Notes under the pieces: generated by a model
Database searches by the model: none
What the model saw: the letters and a program-made list of their open reading frames with translations, nothing else
Told to the model about the DNA's origin: nothing
In this document: piece by piece, positions 1-10,024 of the stretch
How positions within the stretch are numbered: the first letter of the stretch is position 1
How the letters are laid out: each line of letters opens with the position of its first letter
Source: Segatella hominis
GTDB taxonomy: Bacteria > Bacteroidota > Bacteroidia > Bacteroidales > Bacteroidaceae
Length of the DNA stretch: 64,000 nucleotides
Assembly: GCF_019249725.2 (NCBI RefSeq)
Contig: NZ_CP137559.1
Span: forward strand, 3,681,001 to 3,745,000
Direction of reading: 5' to 3'
Translations under genes and position numbers: made by a program

Positions 1-854
1 ATCTTGTGTGCCTCTTCGAGGAGTTTGTTTTCCAAGTCAATATCACGGAAAGCACGACCTGTCTCATCGCCTGTAGTAGGCAACTCATCGTAGTATTTGA
101 TAGAAGCCAACTTCACGGTAAGGAGGTTCTTCTCAGCAGAAGTACCACCGATTACGAATGCGATGTGGTAAGGAGGACATGCTGCAGTACCCAGACTCTT
201 CATCTTCTCAACGAGGAATGGGAGCAATGTACCCTCATTCTGGATAGTAGCTTTGGTCATTGGGTAGAAGTAAGTCTTGTTGGCAGAGCCACCACCCTTA
301 GCTACCATCACAAAACGGTACTCATCACCTTCTGTAGCCTCGATGTCAATCTGGGCAGGGAGGTTGCAACGGGTGTTCACCTCATCATACATATTGAGAG
401 GAGCATTCTGTGAATAGCGGAGGTTGTCTTGTGTGTATGTGTTATAGACACCAAGGCTCAAAGCCTCTTCATCCTCAAAGTCAGTCCATACGCGCTGGCC
501 TTTCTCGCCATGAATGATGGCAGTACCTGTATCCTGGCAGAATGGGAGAATGCCCTTCACGGCAGTCTCTGCGTTGCGGAGGAACTGGAGAGCTACGTAC
601 TTGTCGTTCTCAGAAGCCTCTGGGTCGGTCAAAATCTTAGCTACCTGAGCATTGTGCTCACGACGGAGCATGAACTCTACGTCGTGGAAACCCTGCTGTG
701 CCAGCAAAGTCAAAGCTTCTTTAGAAACCTTGAGGATTGTCTTACCCTCAAACTCTGCTGTGCTTACGCCTTCTTTAGAGATAAGGCGGTACTCTGTCTT
801 GTCCTCTCCAAGCTGAAACATTGGAGCGTACTTAAAATCTGGAGCTTTTGCCAT
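1..854 (-). CDS. Class I fumarate hydratase (C-terminal part outside window)
   Basis: Iron-sulfur class I fumarase, interconverting fumarate and malate in the cytoplasm; in Prevotella-type metabolism it serves the reductive branch leading to succinate. The frame is open from the ATG at 852-854 down to base 1, giving 284 codons; the family is usually about 540 residues, so the C-terminal half lies beyond the window. The [10 protein letters not shown] segment near residue 105 holds the first cluster-ligating cysteine, and [12 protein letters not shown] near residue 235 a second one. The start is the first ATG and begins [13 protein letters not shown] possible -7 box (CAAATTTA on the plus strand, 914-921) lies 60 bp upstream but has no clear -33 partner. 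I am sure of the family; the anaerobic or aerobic isozyme name cannot be assigned. Confidence 0.93.
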   Translation of the reverse strand, partial: MAKAPDFKYAPMFQLGEDKTEYRLISKEGVSTAEFEGKTILKVSKEALTLLAQQGFHDVEFMLRREHNAQVAKILTDPEASENDKYVALQFLRNAETAVKGILPFCQDTGTAIIHGEKGQRVWTDFEDEEALSLGVYNTYTQDNLRYSQNAPLNMYDEVNTRCNLPAQIDIEATEGDEYRFVMVAKGGGSANKTYFYPMTKATIQNEGTLLPFLVEKMKSLGTAACPPYHIAFVIGGTSAEKNLLTVKLASIKYYDELPTTGDETGRAFRDIDLENKLLEEAHK

Positions 855-971
855 AATGTTTTTTTGTTATAATTTAAAACTGTTGAAATATTCTTTTTTA
901 CTGTTGAAACATTCAAATTTAATAGCTGAAACTATCTGACAGACACGTTGAGTAATCCATCATCAGTCTCT

Positions 972-2828
972 TTAATTCTCGTAATCTATTTCCTGGTCAA
1001 GACTATCCACGAAATTGCGGAAGACTTCTTCTTCCACATCTCCCATGGCAAATTCTTTCTCTGCATCCTTCTTGATTTCGGCAATCCATGAACGGCGGGC
1101 TTTGATGTAGTCCTCATGAATGCGGTTGGCATCTTCGAGCGTAATCTCGCTAATGCCGTAGTAATCGCAGATCATTTTGTAAGTCCATGACCACTGGTAC
1201 TCGCGGTAGTTGGCATCGATATTTTCGAATCGCTCGATGAGTTCCTGGATGGTCTCGATGTTTCCATCTTTCAGGTCGTTGATGATTCTCTCTTCCTCTG
1301 ATACAGGAAGGAGGAGACCCGACAGGTCGTCCCAGTCGCCCAAACCAATCTGTGTGCTTGGTGGGGTGATGCTCGGGTCGCGCTTGAGAACTCTCTTCAG
1401 TACGGCACCCATGTAGATGCGAAGAGCAATGTCGTAATACTTGATGCCCTTGTGAAGCGAGGTGGCTGGTATGATGTACTCATGATAGAGGTATTGCGAA
1501 ACATTATCGCCCGTTACCTCGCGCAGATTTTCGAGGATTTTCTTGCCTTTGAGAACTTCTCCCACAGAGAATGGGGAAAGCCAGTCGAGATTGACGATAC
1601 TCTTGCGGTTTTCTGGAGCACGAAGATCTCGCTTTGGCCATTTCTTGATGTCTCGATACAGACCTACGGTAGTGATGTTTCTGCCTGGTATGAGGAACAT
1701 CTTGTCGCCATCGGCTATCAGATAGGCGAATGGCAGATTGCGAGTATCGGGATGGTGCATCAGTTTGCCGAAACATACAGAGTAGGTTCCTAACGTGGCA
1801 GGCATCAGCAGGTAAGCGCCGCTGGCTGTCTTCGAACCGCGTTCCAGGATTCCCCAGTGCATAGGTCCCATCTTGTAGGCATGGTTGGAGAAATTGGTGG
1901 CCGAACCTGCATTATAGAATGAGAACATACCTCCGATGAGGAGACTGCTCTTGTGGTGAGAGGCTGTGAATGGACCACAGAAGGCGGCACATGCCTCACC
2001 ATTACTCATATAGCTGTTGGCGAAGAATACGGAAGCTGAGGCCGTGAAACCATTGCTCAACTGGCAAGTCTCACCGATGAAGCAGTCTTGTATCTTCACA
2101 CTGTTGATAACGCTCGAACCTTCAGCGATGATGCTGTTTTCTGCAATTACGCCAGTACCGATGTACACATTACCATGGATGGAGCCCAACAGGGTGCAGT
2201 CGCTGAGTCGGGAAGCACCGTTTACCTCGCAGAAGTCATTGATCACGCAGTTGGTTATCTCCTTGGTGTTGATAATCTTCACGTTGTTCCCTATCTGTCC
2301 GCGTTCCGGCATCTTGGTGTCTATATCGCTCTTGATGAGCAGGCGTATCTTCTCCTTCAGTTCCTTGTCGGAGAAGTGTTTCACCATGAATGCAGCCAAC
2401 TGACTGTTCAGGTCGCTGAAAAGAATGACATTTCCTTCGCCCACCTCATTGAGTACGCTTACCAGGTTTCCTTCGCCATAGGTAGCTCCCTCTGTGGTCT
2501 CCATGGTTGAAATATTGGAAATGTAGCAATCATCACCGATGGTGTAGTTGTTGATGAAATTGCCCACGTTTTCAATGAGGCAATCATCTCCGATGGTTAC
2601 ATTTCTCAGGGTGGCATTGTTGATGCCGGAATGCTTCACAAAGCCTTGGCTTACTTCTACATTCTTGTCGAATCCGCCGATGTTTACTTCACCATAGAGC
2701 ATCACGCGATGCATAAAGTTGGGTTTGAAGTTCTCCGATACATTCACGGAGGTCCAGTCTTCTGCCCAACAGTCATTACTCTTGAGCACCTCGATTTCTT
2801 CTGAGGTTAGAGGTCTGTAGTCATTCAT
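972..2828 (-). CDS. DUF4954 family protein (left-handed beta-helix-like)
   Basis: 618-residue cytoplasmic protein of the Bacteroidetes DUF4954 family, function unknown. Residues about 60-290 contain degenerate hexapeptide-like repeats (IGDDCLIENV, IGDDCYISNI, IGTGVIAENS), the signature of left-handed parallel beta-helix proteins such as sugar-nucleotide acyltransferases. The middle has a conserved GPFTASHHKSSLLIGGMFSFY segment followed by HWGILERGSKTASGAYLLMP, and the C-terminal third is charged and helical. There is no signal peptide. It lies between the fumarase and hflX genes, all on the minus strand, with gaps of 117 and 51 bp, so it could share a transcript with hflX. An acyl- or nucleotidyltransferase-like role is possible from the fold, but no catalytic residue can be named. 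Confidence 0.85.
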   Translation of the reverse strand: MNDYRPLTSEEIEVLKSNDCWAEDWTSVNVSENFKPNFMHRVMLYGEVNIGGFDKNVEVSQGFVKHSGINNATLRNVTIGDDCLIENVGNFINNYTIGDDCYISNISTMETTEGATYGEGNLVSVLNEVGEGNVILFSDLNSQLAAFMVKHFSDKELKEKIRLLIKSDIDTKMPERGQIGNNVKIINTKEITNCVINDFCEVNGASRLSDCTLLGSIHGNVYIGTGVIAENSIIAEGSSVINSVKIQDCFIGETCQLSNGFTASASVFFANSYMSNGEACAAFCGPFTASHHKSSLLIGGMFSFYNAGSATNFSNHAYKMGPMHWGILERGSKTASGAYLLMPATLGTYSVCFGKLMHHPDTRNLPFAYLIADGDKMFLIPGRNITTVGLYRDIKKWPKRDLRAPENRKSIVNLDWLSPFSVGEVLKGKKILENLREVTGDNVSQYLYHEYIIPATSLHKGIKYYDIALRIYMGAVLKRVLKRDPSITPPSTQIGLGDWDDLSGLLLPVSEEERIINDLKDGNIETIQELIERFENIDANYREYQWSWTYKMICDYYGISEITLEDANRIHEDYIKARRSWIAEIKKDAEKEFAMGDVEEEVFRNFVDSLDQEIDYEN

Positions 2829-2879
2829 TGTTGATACGTTTTTGTGGAGTTATCTTTTCGGGATAACTCCAGGTATTAT

Positions 2880-4127
2880 TTATTCGTAATCCTGGTACAG
2901 GAAGTCATTGTATGGATACTTCTGTACGTGGAGCTCTCTTACTTTCTTATAGAGTACCTCGCGGAACTCATCGATGTTGTCTTTGTTCTTTGCCGAGATG
3001 AAAAGGCAGTCATCGTGGAGTTTAGCCATCCATGTCTTCTTCAGGTCTTCCAGTGGAATGTTTTCCTTCTCCATAGGTGTTAGGTCATCTTCCTCTTTCT
3101 CTACCCAGGTATAGTTGTCTATCTTGTTGAAGATAATCATTGATGGCTTGTCTGAACATCCCAATTCCTCCAGCGTTTTCTCTACCACCTGTATCTGCTC
3201 TTCGAAATCAGGGTGCGAGATATCTACTACGTGCAACAGCAGGTCGGCCTCGCGGGTCTCATCCAGTGTACTCTTGAAGGAATCTACCAGGTCGGTAGGC
3301 AACTTGCGGATGAATCCAACGGTGTCGGCGAGGAGGAACGGAAGATTTTCTACCACAACCTTGCGCACGGTAGTGTCGAGTGTGGCGAAGAGTTTGTTTT
3401 CTGCGAAGACTTCACTCTTGGAGAGGAGGTTCATGATGGTACTCTTTCCCACGTTGGTGTAACCTACGAGTGCTACACGGATGAGACGGCCGCGGTTTTT
3501 TCTCTGGGTTGTCTTCTGCTTGTCGATTTCTGCCAGTCGTTCTTTCAGCAGGCTCATTCTGCCGAGGATGATACGGCGGTCCATCTCCAGCTGGGTTTCA
3601 CCCGGACCACGCAAACCAACAGAACCTTTACCGCCACCAGAACCAGAACCGCCTCCCTGACGCTCAAGGTGAGTCCAGAGGCGTTGCAGTCGTGGAAGCA
3701 TATAGCGATATTGTGCCAATTCTACCTGAGTCTTTGCCGCTGCGGTCTGTGCACGCATGGCAAAGATGTCGAGGATGAGTGAGGTACGGTCGAGAATCTT
3801 CACTTGCAACTCTTGTTCGATGTTGCGTATCTGCTTGGCAGAAAGTTCATCATCAAAGATGACCATGCCGATTTCTCTGTCTTCTTCTTCCTCTTCCTTG
3901 ATGTATTGTTTGATTTCCTCCAACTTACCTTTTCCCACGTATGTGGTCTGGTTAGGTGAAATCACCTTCTGTGTGAATCTCTTCACGGTGACCGCACCAG
4001 CAGTATCGGCGAGGAATTCCAACTCGTCGAGGTATTCTTTTGTCTTGGCTTCGTCCTGTGTCTTGGTTACCAGACCTACGAGCACTGCGGTTTCTGCCTT
4101 GACTTCTGAAATTACAAATTCTTTCAT
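2880..4127 (-). CDS. hflX: GTPase HflX
   Basis: Ribosome-associated GTPase of the HflX family, which splits or rescues stalled 70S ribosomes under stress. It has 415 residues, normal for the family. The N-terminal HflX domain includes the glycine-rich loop with GGGSGSGGGKGSVGLRGPG at about 155-175. The G domain starts near residue 205 with Walker A GYTNVGKST, then DTVGF (G3) and NKID (G4). The start at 4127 gives the usual short lead into the HflX domain. A -7-like box for this strand lies at 4223-4230. It is the first gene of a minus-strand run with the DUF4954 gene 51 bp downstream. Confidence 0.96.
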   Translation of the reverse strand: MKEFVISEVKAETAVLVGLVTKTQDEAKTKEYLDELEFLADTAGAVTVKRFTQKVISPNQTTYVGKGKLEEIKQYIKEEEEEDREIGMVIFDDELSAKQIRNIEQELQVKILDRTSLILDIFAMRAQTAAAKTQVELAQYRYMLPRLQRLWTHLERQGGGSGSGGGKGSVGLRGPGETQLEMDRRIILGRMSLLKERLAEIDKQKTTQRKNRGRLIRVALVGYTNVGKSTIMNLLSKSEVFAENKLFATLDTTVRKVVVENLPFLLADTVGFIRKLPTDLVDSFKSTLDETREADLLLHVVDISHPDFEEQIQVVEKTLEELGCSDKPSMIIFNKIDNYTWVEKEEDDLTPMEKENIPLEDLKKTWMAKLHDDCLFISAKNKDNIDEFREVLYKKVRELHVQKYPYNDFLYQDYE

Positions 4128-4222
4128 TTATGTTCTACTGTAGAATATATTTTATTTGGTTTCACTCTCGTGCGCAAGATATAAGCATCGTCCTCGTGCG
4201 CACGCGTATTATATATAATGTG

Positions 4223-4230
4223 CAAAGGTA
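4223..4230 (-). promoter_or_regulatory. Candidate -7 box for hflX
   Basis: CAAAGGTA on the plus strand is TACCTTTG on the minus strand, a match to TAnnTTTG. The -33 position about 20 bp upstream is only weakly similar (TTTA). The start codon is about 95 bp downstream. Confidence 0.4.
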
Positions 4231-4290
4231 ACAAAAAAATATCTACTTGAATAAAGATAGAGGAATTATTTATAGTTTTTTATTGTAATT

Positions 4291-4355
4291 GTCGTTTGTC
4301 GTTTCTTCATGAAAGCGTTAGTCGAACCTTCAGAATGTCGTTTGTCGTTTCTTCA
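4291..4355. repeat. Direct repeat, 19 bp, two copies
   Basis: GTCGTTTGTCGTTTCTTCA occurs at 4291-4309 and again at 4337-4355, 46 bp apart, in the long intergenic region between hflX and the GH97 gene (4128-5174). Each copy contains GTCGTTT twice. No function is apparent. Confidence 0.6.
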
Positions 4356-4511
4356 GAAAGAATGAATCCAAGCCTTTTGAAGAAATTGGAATTATCGAAA
4401 TACCGCAAATGCACAGCTTGTATTTGATACACATTTCACACAAATAACGCAAAATGGCATCGATAATTCGCAAACGTTTGCGTGGTTTTTTGAATAAAAA
4501 AGTAGATTTTC

Positions 4512-4543
4512 TTTGATTTACATCAATAATTTTATTAATTTTG
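4512..4543 (+). promoter_or_regulatory. Bacteroidetes-type promoter inside a long gene-free gap
   Basis: TTTG at 4512-4515 and TAATTTTG at 4536-4543 are separated by 20 bp, a near-ideal -33/-7 pair. It would start a transcript near 4547 that meets a terminator hairpin at 4631-4658. The rest of the 4128-5174 gap holds no convincing ORF; a further -7-like TATCTTTG at 4983-4990 may serve the GH97 gene. Confidence 0.6.
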
Positions 4544-4546
4544 CAC

Positions 4547-4658
4547 ACGTAAAACAAAACTGATTTTCAAAAATAAAATCATAACTACATAAAGTGCAAA
4601 ACTGCTGAAACATTTAAAAAACTTTGAAATAGTCCCGGCGTGATGTCGGGGCTTTTTT
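4547..4658 (+). ncRNA. Candidate small RNA of about 110 nt
   Basis: A good promoter (4512-4543) is followed within about 110 bp by an intrinsic terminator, with no ORF between them beyond a seven-codon one starting inside the terminator. The 5' three quarters is AT-rich and little structured. This is the layout of an independently transcribed small RNA, but I recognise no known RNA family, and it could instead be a prematurely ended leader of the GH97 gene 500 bp downstream. Confidence 0.4.
4631..4658 (+). terminator. Intrinsic terminator
   Basis: AGTCCCG (4631-4637) pairs with CGGGGCT (4647-4653) around a 9-nt loop, followed by six T (4653-4658). It ends the candidate small transcript from 4547. 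Confidence 0.7.
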
Positions 4659-5174
4659 CGTTTTAAGCCCTGGTAGTTGTAGTTTTTTTGCTGCGTTCAG
4701 CCTGTTTCCTCTTTAGCTTTCCTTTGGCCCGCTGTATTTCTCCTTACTCCTTTCACTATGGTTTTTTCTTTCGCTGTAATTTGCAGTATTGCTTTTGTAG
4801 ATTTGGATTAATATTTAAATAGGTAATGACAGAGGGTGTAGGAGTCTTTTGATTTGTTGTAAGTACACAAATATGTTTTAAATGCGCTTCTAATCGTGTT
4901 GAAATTAGTAGAAAATAGCCGTTTGTGACAAATATGAACGTTTTTTGAACGAAAAATGCACCTTATTCTCCTTTTTAATGTTTATCTTTGCAAACGAATG
5001 TAGAAATAACACTTTGTTAGCTGGTATTGAGGAAAGCTATATCTTATATGTCATGCGTCGTCATAATTATATATGATGCTTTGTCATTCGAAAATGCGTT
5101 ATGAAGTTCATGTGTTTCTTATTCGATAATAATTAAAAATGAAAATGTATCAACCTAAATAGTAGAATAACAAA

Positions 5175-7169
5175 ATGCAAAAAAGTATTCTAAGTAGTAT
5201 TTTGTTGCTTGGCGCTGTTTGTGCGCAAGCCAACAATTACACAGTGACTTCGCCAAATGGCAAGTTGGTAATGAATGTGAAGTGTGAGGGAGGCAAGGCT
5301 TCCTACACGGTGGATTTGAATGGAAAGCAGATGTTGGCAGCTTCGGCTCTCGGTCTGGTAGCGAATTATGGAGATTTCTCTCAGGGACTTGCCATGGGAG
5401 CTCTGAAGGGCGCACCTAAGCATCTGACCTATGTTATGGACCATACGAAGAAATCTCATGTAGAGAAAGATGTGTATGAGGCTACTATCGGATTCCTCAA
5501 TGCAAAGAAGGATTCCATGACGCTTCACCTTCATGTTTCTGACAATGATGTGGCCTACAAGTATGAGATGAGCCGCCCTAAGAAGGATAATCCTAAGTCG
5601 GTGATTATATATAAAGAGGTGAGCGGTTTTAATTTTCCAGAGAAGACTACTACTTTCCTCTGTCCTCAGATTACTCCGATGACAGGATGGGAGCGTACCA
5701 AACCTTCTTATGAGGAGGAGTACACACCTAATGCCCAGATGAACGTGAAATCTCAGTTTGGTGTGGGCTATACATTCCCTTGTCTTTTCAAGGTAGGCGA
5801 GGATGGATGGGTACTGGTGAGCGAAACGGGTGTTTCCAGCGCTTATCCTGGCAGCCGTCTCTCTGATTATGAACCTGGTAAGGGTTATACGGTTGCTTTC
5901 CCTCAGAAGGGTGAGAATAATGGCGTGGGTTCTGAGTTTGCTGGCATTCCTTTGCCAGGTGAGACTCCTTGGCGTACCATCACCGTAGGTGCATCGCTGG
6001 CTCCTATCGTGGAAACCACCATTCCTTATGATGTGGTAGAACCTTTCTATGAGGCTTCTCAGAACTATAAGCCTTCCCGTTATACTTGGAGCTGGTTGAT
6101 CTGGCAGGATGGTTCCATCAACTATGATGATCAGGTGAAGATGATTGATGTGGCTGCTGCTCAGGGTTATGAAGCCATCTTGGTGGATGCCTGGTGGGAC
6201 AAGCAGATAGGCAGAAAGCGCATTGAAGAGTTGAGTAAGTATGCCAAGAGCAAGAAGGTAAGCCTGATGCTCTGGTACAATTCCAACGGTTTCGAGAATG
6301 ATGCTCCACAGACTCCTCGTCAGATTATGAACAATTCCATCGCCCGCAAGAAGGAGATGGCATGGATGAAGAAAATCGGGGTAGTGGGCATCAAGGTGGA
6401 CTTCTTCGGTGGCGACAAGCAGGAGACTATGAAACTTTATGAAGATATTCTCAGCGATGCCAATGACTATGGTTTGGAGGTTATCTTCCATGGTTGCACC
6501 ATGCCTCGCGGTTGGGAACGTATGTATCCTAACTATGTTTCCAGTGAGGCTGCCTTGGCTTCAGAGAATGTTTACTTTACTGATTATCATGCAAAGAAGG
6601 AGGCTTTCGAAATGACAATGCATCCTTTCTCCCGTAATGCTGTAGGTAGTTTCGACTGGGGTGGTGTGATGATGAACAAGTATTTCTCCAAGGACAATAA
6701 GAGTCGTCATCAGCGCTATACAAGCGATATTTTCGAGATGGCTACTGCGATTACCAATCAGAGCAGCGTAAACTGTGTCTGTCTCTATCCTAACAATCTG
6801 CAGGATGTGCCTCAGTGGAAGTTGGATTGGCTGAAGGCTGTGCCTACGGCTTGGGACGACGTGAAGTTTATTGCTGGTTATCCTACCCAGTATGCTGTAG
6901 TGGCTCGTAAAGCTTCTGCAGCCAATACAGGTACTGCTGCAGCCAGTGCAGGAAGATGGTTTGTTGGTGGTCTGAATGCTACAGACAAACCACTTGCTCT
7001 AACCCTGAATTTGCCGATGTTTGCAGGCAAGACCGTGACTTATCTCACCGACCAGCCTAAGAAAAAGGGCGAGAAGTTCTTCACTTCTGTCAAGAAGACT
7101 TTGAAGGTGGGTAAGGATGGTAAGGCAAAGGTAGTGATTCAGCCTAATGGCGGAATCATCATAGAGTAG
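5175..7169 (+). CDS. Glycoside hydrolase family 97 enzyme (alpha-glucosidase/alpha-galactosidase type)
   Basis: 664-residue exported GH97 enzyme, the SusB-related family that releases alpha-linked glucose or galactose from oligosaccharides in the periplasm. A signal peptide spans residues 1-19 (ending VCAQA). An N-terminal beta-sandwich covers about 20-280, the TIM barrel about 290-560 (WSWLIWQDGSINYDDQ, then ILVDAWWD), and a C-terminal beta domain the rest. GIKVDFFGGDKQ near residue 410 carries an Asp where retaining GH97 members place their nucleophile, which favours alpha-galactosidase-like retaining chemistry over the inverting SusB type; this is inference. The gene stands alone, without SusC/SusD neighbours, and ends 40 bp before a bidirectional terminator shared with clpB. 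Confidence 0.9.
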   Translation: MQKSILSSILLLGAVCAQANNYTVTSPNGKLVMNVKCEGGKASYTVDLNGKQMLAASALGLVANYGDFSQGLAMGALKGAPKHLTYVMDHTKKSHVEKDVYEATIGFLNAKKDSMTLHLHVSDNDVAYKYEMSRPKKDNPKSVIIYKEVSGFNFPEKTTTFLCPQITPMTGWERTKPSYEEEYTPNAQMNVKSQFGVGYTFPCLFKVGEDGWVLVSETGVSSAYPGSRLSDYEPGKGYTVAFPQKGENNGVGSEFAGIPLPGETPWRTITVGASLAPIVETTIPYDVVEPFYEASQNYKPSRYTWSWLIWQDGSINYDDQVKMIDVAAAQGYEAILVDAWWDKQIGRKRIEELSKYAKSKKVSLMLWYNSNGFENDAPQTPRQIMNNSIARKKEMAWMKKIGVVGIKVDFFGGDKQETMKLYEDILSDANDYGLEVIFHGCTMPRGWERMYPNYVSSEAALASENVYFTDYHAKKEAFEMTMHPFSRNAVGSFDWGGVMMNKYFSKDNKSRHQRYTSDIFEMATAITNQSSVNCVCLYPNNLQDVPQWKLDWLKAVPTAWDDVKFIAGYPTQYAVVARKASAANTGTAAASAGRWFVGGLNATDKPLALTLNLPMFAGKTVTYLTDQPKKKGEKFFTSVKKTLKVGKDGKAKVVIQPNGGIIIE

Positions 7170-7210
7170 TTTGCTGTTTGATGAAACGAAATGGCTTGCT
7201 ATAAAGCATA

Positions 7211-7256
7211 AAAAAGGTTCCTTCGAAGGATGTTACTCCCCGAAGGAACCTTTTTT
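7211..7256. terminator. Bidirectional terminator between GH97 gene and clpB
   Basis: AAAAAGGTTCCTTCG (7211-7225) pairs with CGAAGGAACC followed by a run of six T (7241-7256). The A run at the left end makes it a terminator on both strands, fitting the convergent genes on either side. Confidence 0.85.
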
Positions 7257-7308
7257 CTTGTTTTCTTTTTATCTTGAACCTATTGAATTGCTTTTCTTCA
7301 ATTCTATA

Positions 7309-9825
7309 TTACTTGTTCTCGAATACCAATCCGCCTTCCTTGGTGTAATCGATGGTGATTGGTTTCTCACGACTTACTTCTTCGGAAAGAATCTTCTTAC
7401 TCAAGTCGTTCAATACGTAATCCTGAATAGCACGCTTTACAGGGCGGGCACCAAACTCTGGATTGTAACCTACCTCAGCAAGATAACTGATAGCGGCAGG
7501 AGTCCAGCAGAGTTCAAAGCCTTGAGGCTCCAACATCTTCTTGACTCTATTCATCTGGAGTTCAACCACTTTGGCTATCTGCTCCTGGGTGAGAGGCTTG
7601 AAGGTGATGATATCGTCGATACGGTTCAGGAACTCAGGACGGAAGGTCTTCTTCAACATCTCACGGCTTGCATTGGAAGTCATGATGATGATGGTGTTCT
7701 TGAAGTTTACCACACGACCCTTATTGTCGGTCAGACGGCCATCGTCCAATACCTGAAGTAAGGTGTTGAAGACGTCAGGGTGAGCCTTCTCTATCTCATC
7801 GAAGAGAACTACACTGTATGGTTTGCGACGAACAGCCTCGGTCAACTGACCACCCTCATCGTAGCCTACGTATCCTGGAGGCGCTCCGATCAGACGAGTG
7901 ACACTGAACTTTTCCTGATACTCGCTCATATCGATTCGGGTCATCATCGACTCATCATTGAACAGGTATTCGGCAAGCGCCTTGGCCAACTCGGTTTTAC
8001 CAACACCGGTAGTTCCGAGGAAGATAAAGCTGGCGATAGGACGCTTAGGATCCTGCAATCCAGCACGAGAACGGCGTACTGCATCACTTACTGCTGTGAT
8101 AGCCTCGTCTTGTCCGATGACTCTCTTGTGGAGTTCTTCCTCTAGATGGAGTAGTTTCTCGCGCTCGCTCTGCATCATACGGCTTACTGGAATTCCCGTC
8201 CAGCGGCTTACTACCTCTGCAATATCGTCGGCAGTAACCTCCTCGCGGATCATCGCCTCACCGCCCTGAGTACTCTTCAGTTGCTCCTGAATCTTCTTGA
8301 TATCGTCTTCGAGAGCTACCAGCTTAGAGTATCTGATTTCAGCTACGCGCTCGTAATTGCCTTCACGCTCCATGCGTTCAGCCTCAAACTTGAGATTCTC
8401 CATCTCCTGTTTGTCCTGCTGAATCTTGTTGACGAGTGCTTTTTCTCCTTCCCATTTAGCACGGAAGTCATGCTCCTTGTCTTTGAGTTCAGCGATTTCC
8501 TTGTCGAGCTGCTGAATCTTAGGTTGGTCATTTTCACGCTTGATAGCCTCACGTTCAATCTCCAACTGCTTCAAGTGACGGGTGATTTCATCCAGTTCTT
8601 CTGGTACAGAGTCGCGCTCCATACGGAGTTTAGCTGCGGCTTCATCCATCAGGTCGATGGCCTTGTCCGGAAGGAATCTGTCGGAAATATATCTTTCAGA
8701 CAACTTGACGGCTGCAATGCAGGCATCATCCTGAATACGTACCTTATGATGGTTCTCGTAACGTTCCTTAATACCACGGAGGATGCTGATGGCATCTACC
8801 TCGTCAGGTTCGTTGACCATGACGGTCTGGAATCTACGCTCCAGTGCCTTATCCTTCTCGAAGTACTTCTGATACTCGTTGAGGGTAGTAGCACCGATGG
8901 CTCTCAGTTCGCCACGTGCCAAGGCTGGCTTCAGAATGTTGGCAGCATCCATGGCGCCCTCGCCACCGCCAGCGCCTACCAAGGTATGGATTTCATCAAT
9001 GAAGAGGATAATCTGTCCGTTGGCATTGGTTACCTCCTTGATGACGCTCTTGAGTCGTTCCTCAAATTCACCCTTGTATTTTGCACCAGCCACCAGTGCG
9101 CCCATGTCGAGCGAATAGAGTTGCTTGTTCTTCAGATTTTCAGGCACATCGCCACGAACGATACGCTCTGCAAGTCCCTCTACGATAGCGGTTTTACCAG
9201 TACCTGGTTCACCGATAAGGATAGGGTTGTTCTTGGTTCTACGAGAGAGAATCTGAAGTACCCGGCGAATCTCTTCGTCACGACCGATTACAGGGTCGAG
9301 TTTGCCGCTCCTGGCCTGTTCAACCAGATTCTTGGCGTATTTTTCGAGACTCTGATAGTTCTCGTCAGCACTTTGACTCTTAACGTTCTGTCCTTGTCTG
9401 AGGGCCTGAATAGCAGCAGTCAAATCCTTCTCGTTGGCACCAGCATCCTTCAAGATGCGGGCTGCTGTAGAATTACCTTTGAGGATGGCAAGGAGGATTG
9501 GTTCCACGCTGACGAATTCGTCGCCCATCTTCTTGGCGATGTCCTCGGCATTGATAAGAATCTGATTGGTGTCGCCCGAGAGATATGGCTGCCCGGCACC
9601 CTGCACACGAGGCAGATGCTGCATCTCCTGTTGCAAGAGCATGGCAATCTGATTGCTGTTCATGCCTAACTTCTGGAAGATATAGTTGGTTACATCAGGT
9701 GCTTTCTCGATGATACCACTGAGAAGATGCACCGGTTCGATGGTCTGCTGACCATTACGCTGCGCGATGTTCACAGCGGCTTGCACCGCTTCTTGCGCCT
9801 TGATTGTAAATTTGTCGAATGTCAT
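7309..9825 (-). CDS. clpB: ATP-dependent disaggregase ClpB
   Basis: Hsp100 chaperone that dissolves protein aggregates with DnaK; cytoplasmic hexamer. Order of domains: Clp N domain (1-145), AAA1 with Walker A GEPGTGKT near 206 and Walker [10 protein letters not shown], coiled-coil M domain (about 400-525), AAA2 with Walker A GTTGVGKT near 610 and Walker [10 protein letters not shown], and the C-terminal small domain. Length is 838, about 20-25 shorter than usual. The shortfall maps to AAA2 between the sensor-1 motif MTSN and the arginine-finger segment RPEFLNRID, where only [10 protein letters not shown] is left. Start and the PVHLLSGI segment are standard. No CIRCE-like element is visible upstream. 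Confidence 0.96.
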   Translation of the reverse strand: MTFDKFTIKAQEAVQAAVNIAQRNGQQTIEPVHLLSGIIEKAPDVTNYIFQKLGMNSNQIAMLLQQEMQHLPRVQGAGQPYLSGDTNQILINAEDIAKKMGDEFVSVEPILLAILKGNSTAARILKDAGANEKDLTAAIQALRQGQNVKSQSADENYQSLEKYAKNLVEQARSGKLDPVIGRDEEIRRVLQILSRRTKNNPILIGEPGTGKTAIVEGLAERIVRGDVPENLKNKQLYSLDMGALVAGAKYKGEFEERLKSVIKEVTNANGQIILFIDEIHTLVGAGGGEGAMDAANILKPALARGELRAIGATTLNEYQKYFEKDKALERRFQTVMVNEPDEVDAISILRGIKERYENHHKVRIQDDACIAAVKLSERYISDRFLPDKAIDLMDEAAAKLRMERDSVPEELDEITRHLKQLEIEREAIKRENDQPKIQQLDKEIAELKDKEHDFRAKWEGEKALVNKIQQDKQEMENLKFEAERMEREGNYERVAEIRYSKLVALEDDIKKIQEQLKSTQGGEAMIREEVTADDIAEVVSRWTGIPVSRMMQSEREKLLHLEEELHKRVIGQDEAITAVSDAVRRSRAGLQDPKRPIASFIFLGTTGVGKTELAKALAEYLFNDESMMTRIDMSEYQEKFSVTRLIGAPPGYVGYDEGGQLTEAVRRKPYSVVLFDEIEKAHPDVFNTLLQVLDDGRLTDNKGRVVNFKNTIIIMTSNASREMLKKTFRPEFLNRIDDIITFKPLTQEQIAKVVELQMNRVKKMLEPQGFELCWTPAAISYLAEVGYNPEFGARPVKRAIQDYVLNDLSKKILSEEVSREKPITIDYTKEGGLVFENK

Positions 9826-10024
9826 ATTTATTCTCCTTTCTTATTTATAGGGATTATTATTTTCTTTTAGTGAATTCTGATTTTATGAATTATTATTCAG
9901 CTTTCTCTTGGCAAAGGAGCGAATAGTGTGCCGATATGTGATTTTCTGACATTTTGACATAAATGAGGCGGTTTTTGGTGGGTTTTGGGGTGTTTTATGT
10001 GTCAAATTGTCGGCTCAAAGGGCG

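Noticed and set aside
4330..4557. 75-codon minus-strand ORF in the hflX-GH97 gap
   Set aside because: Low-complexity Lys/Phe/Ile composition, no start context, overlaps the promoter at 4512-4543 on the other strand.
5190..6491. 433-codon minus-strand ORF
   Set aside because: Antisense shadow of the well-supported GH97 gene; His/Leu/Ile-rich product without domains.
8281..9669. 462-codon plus-strand ORF
   Set aside because: Antisense shadow of clpB with no recognisable domain.
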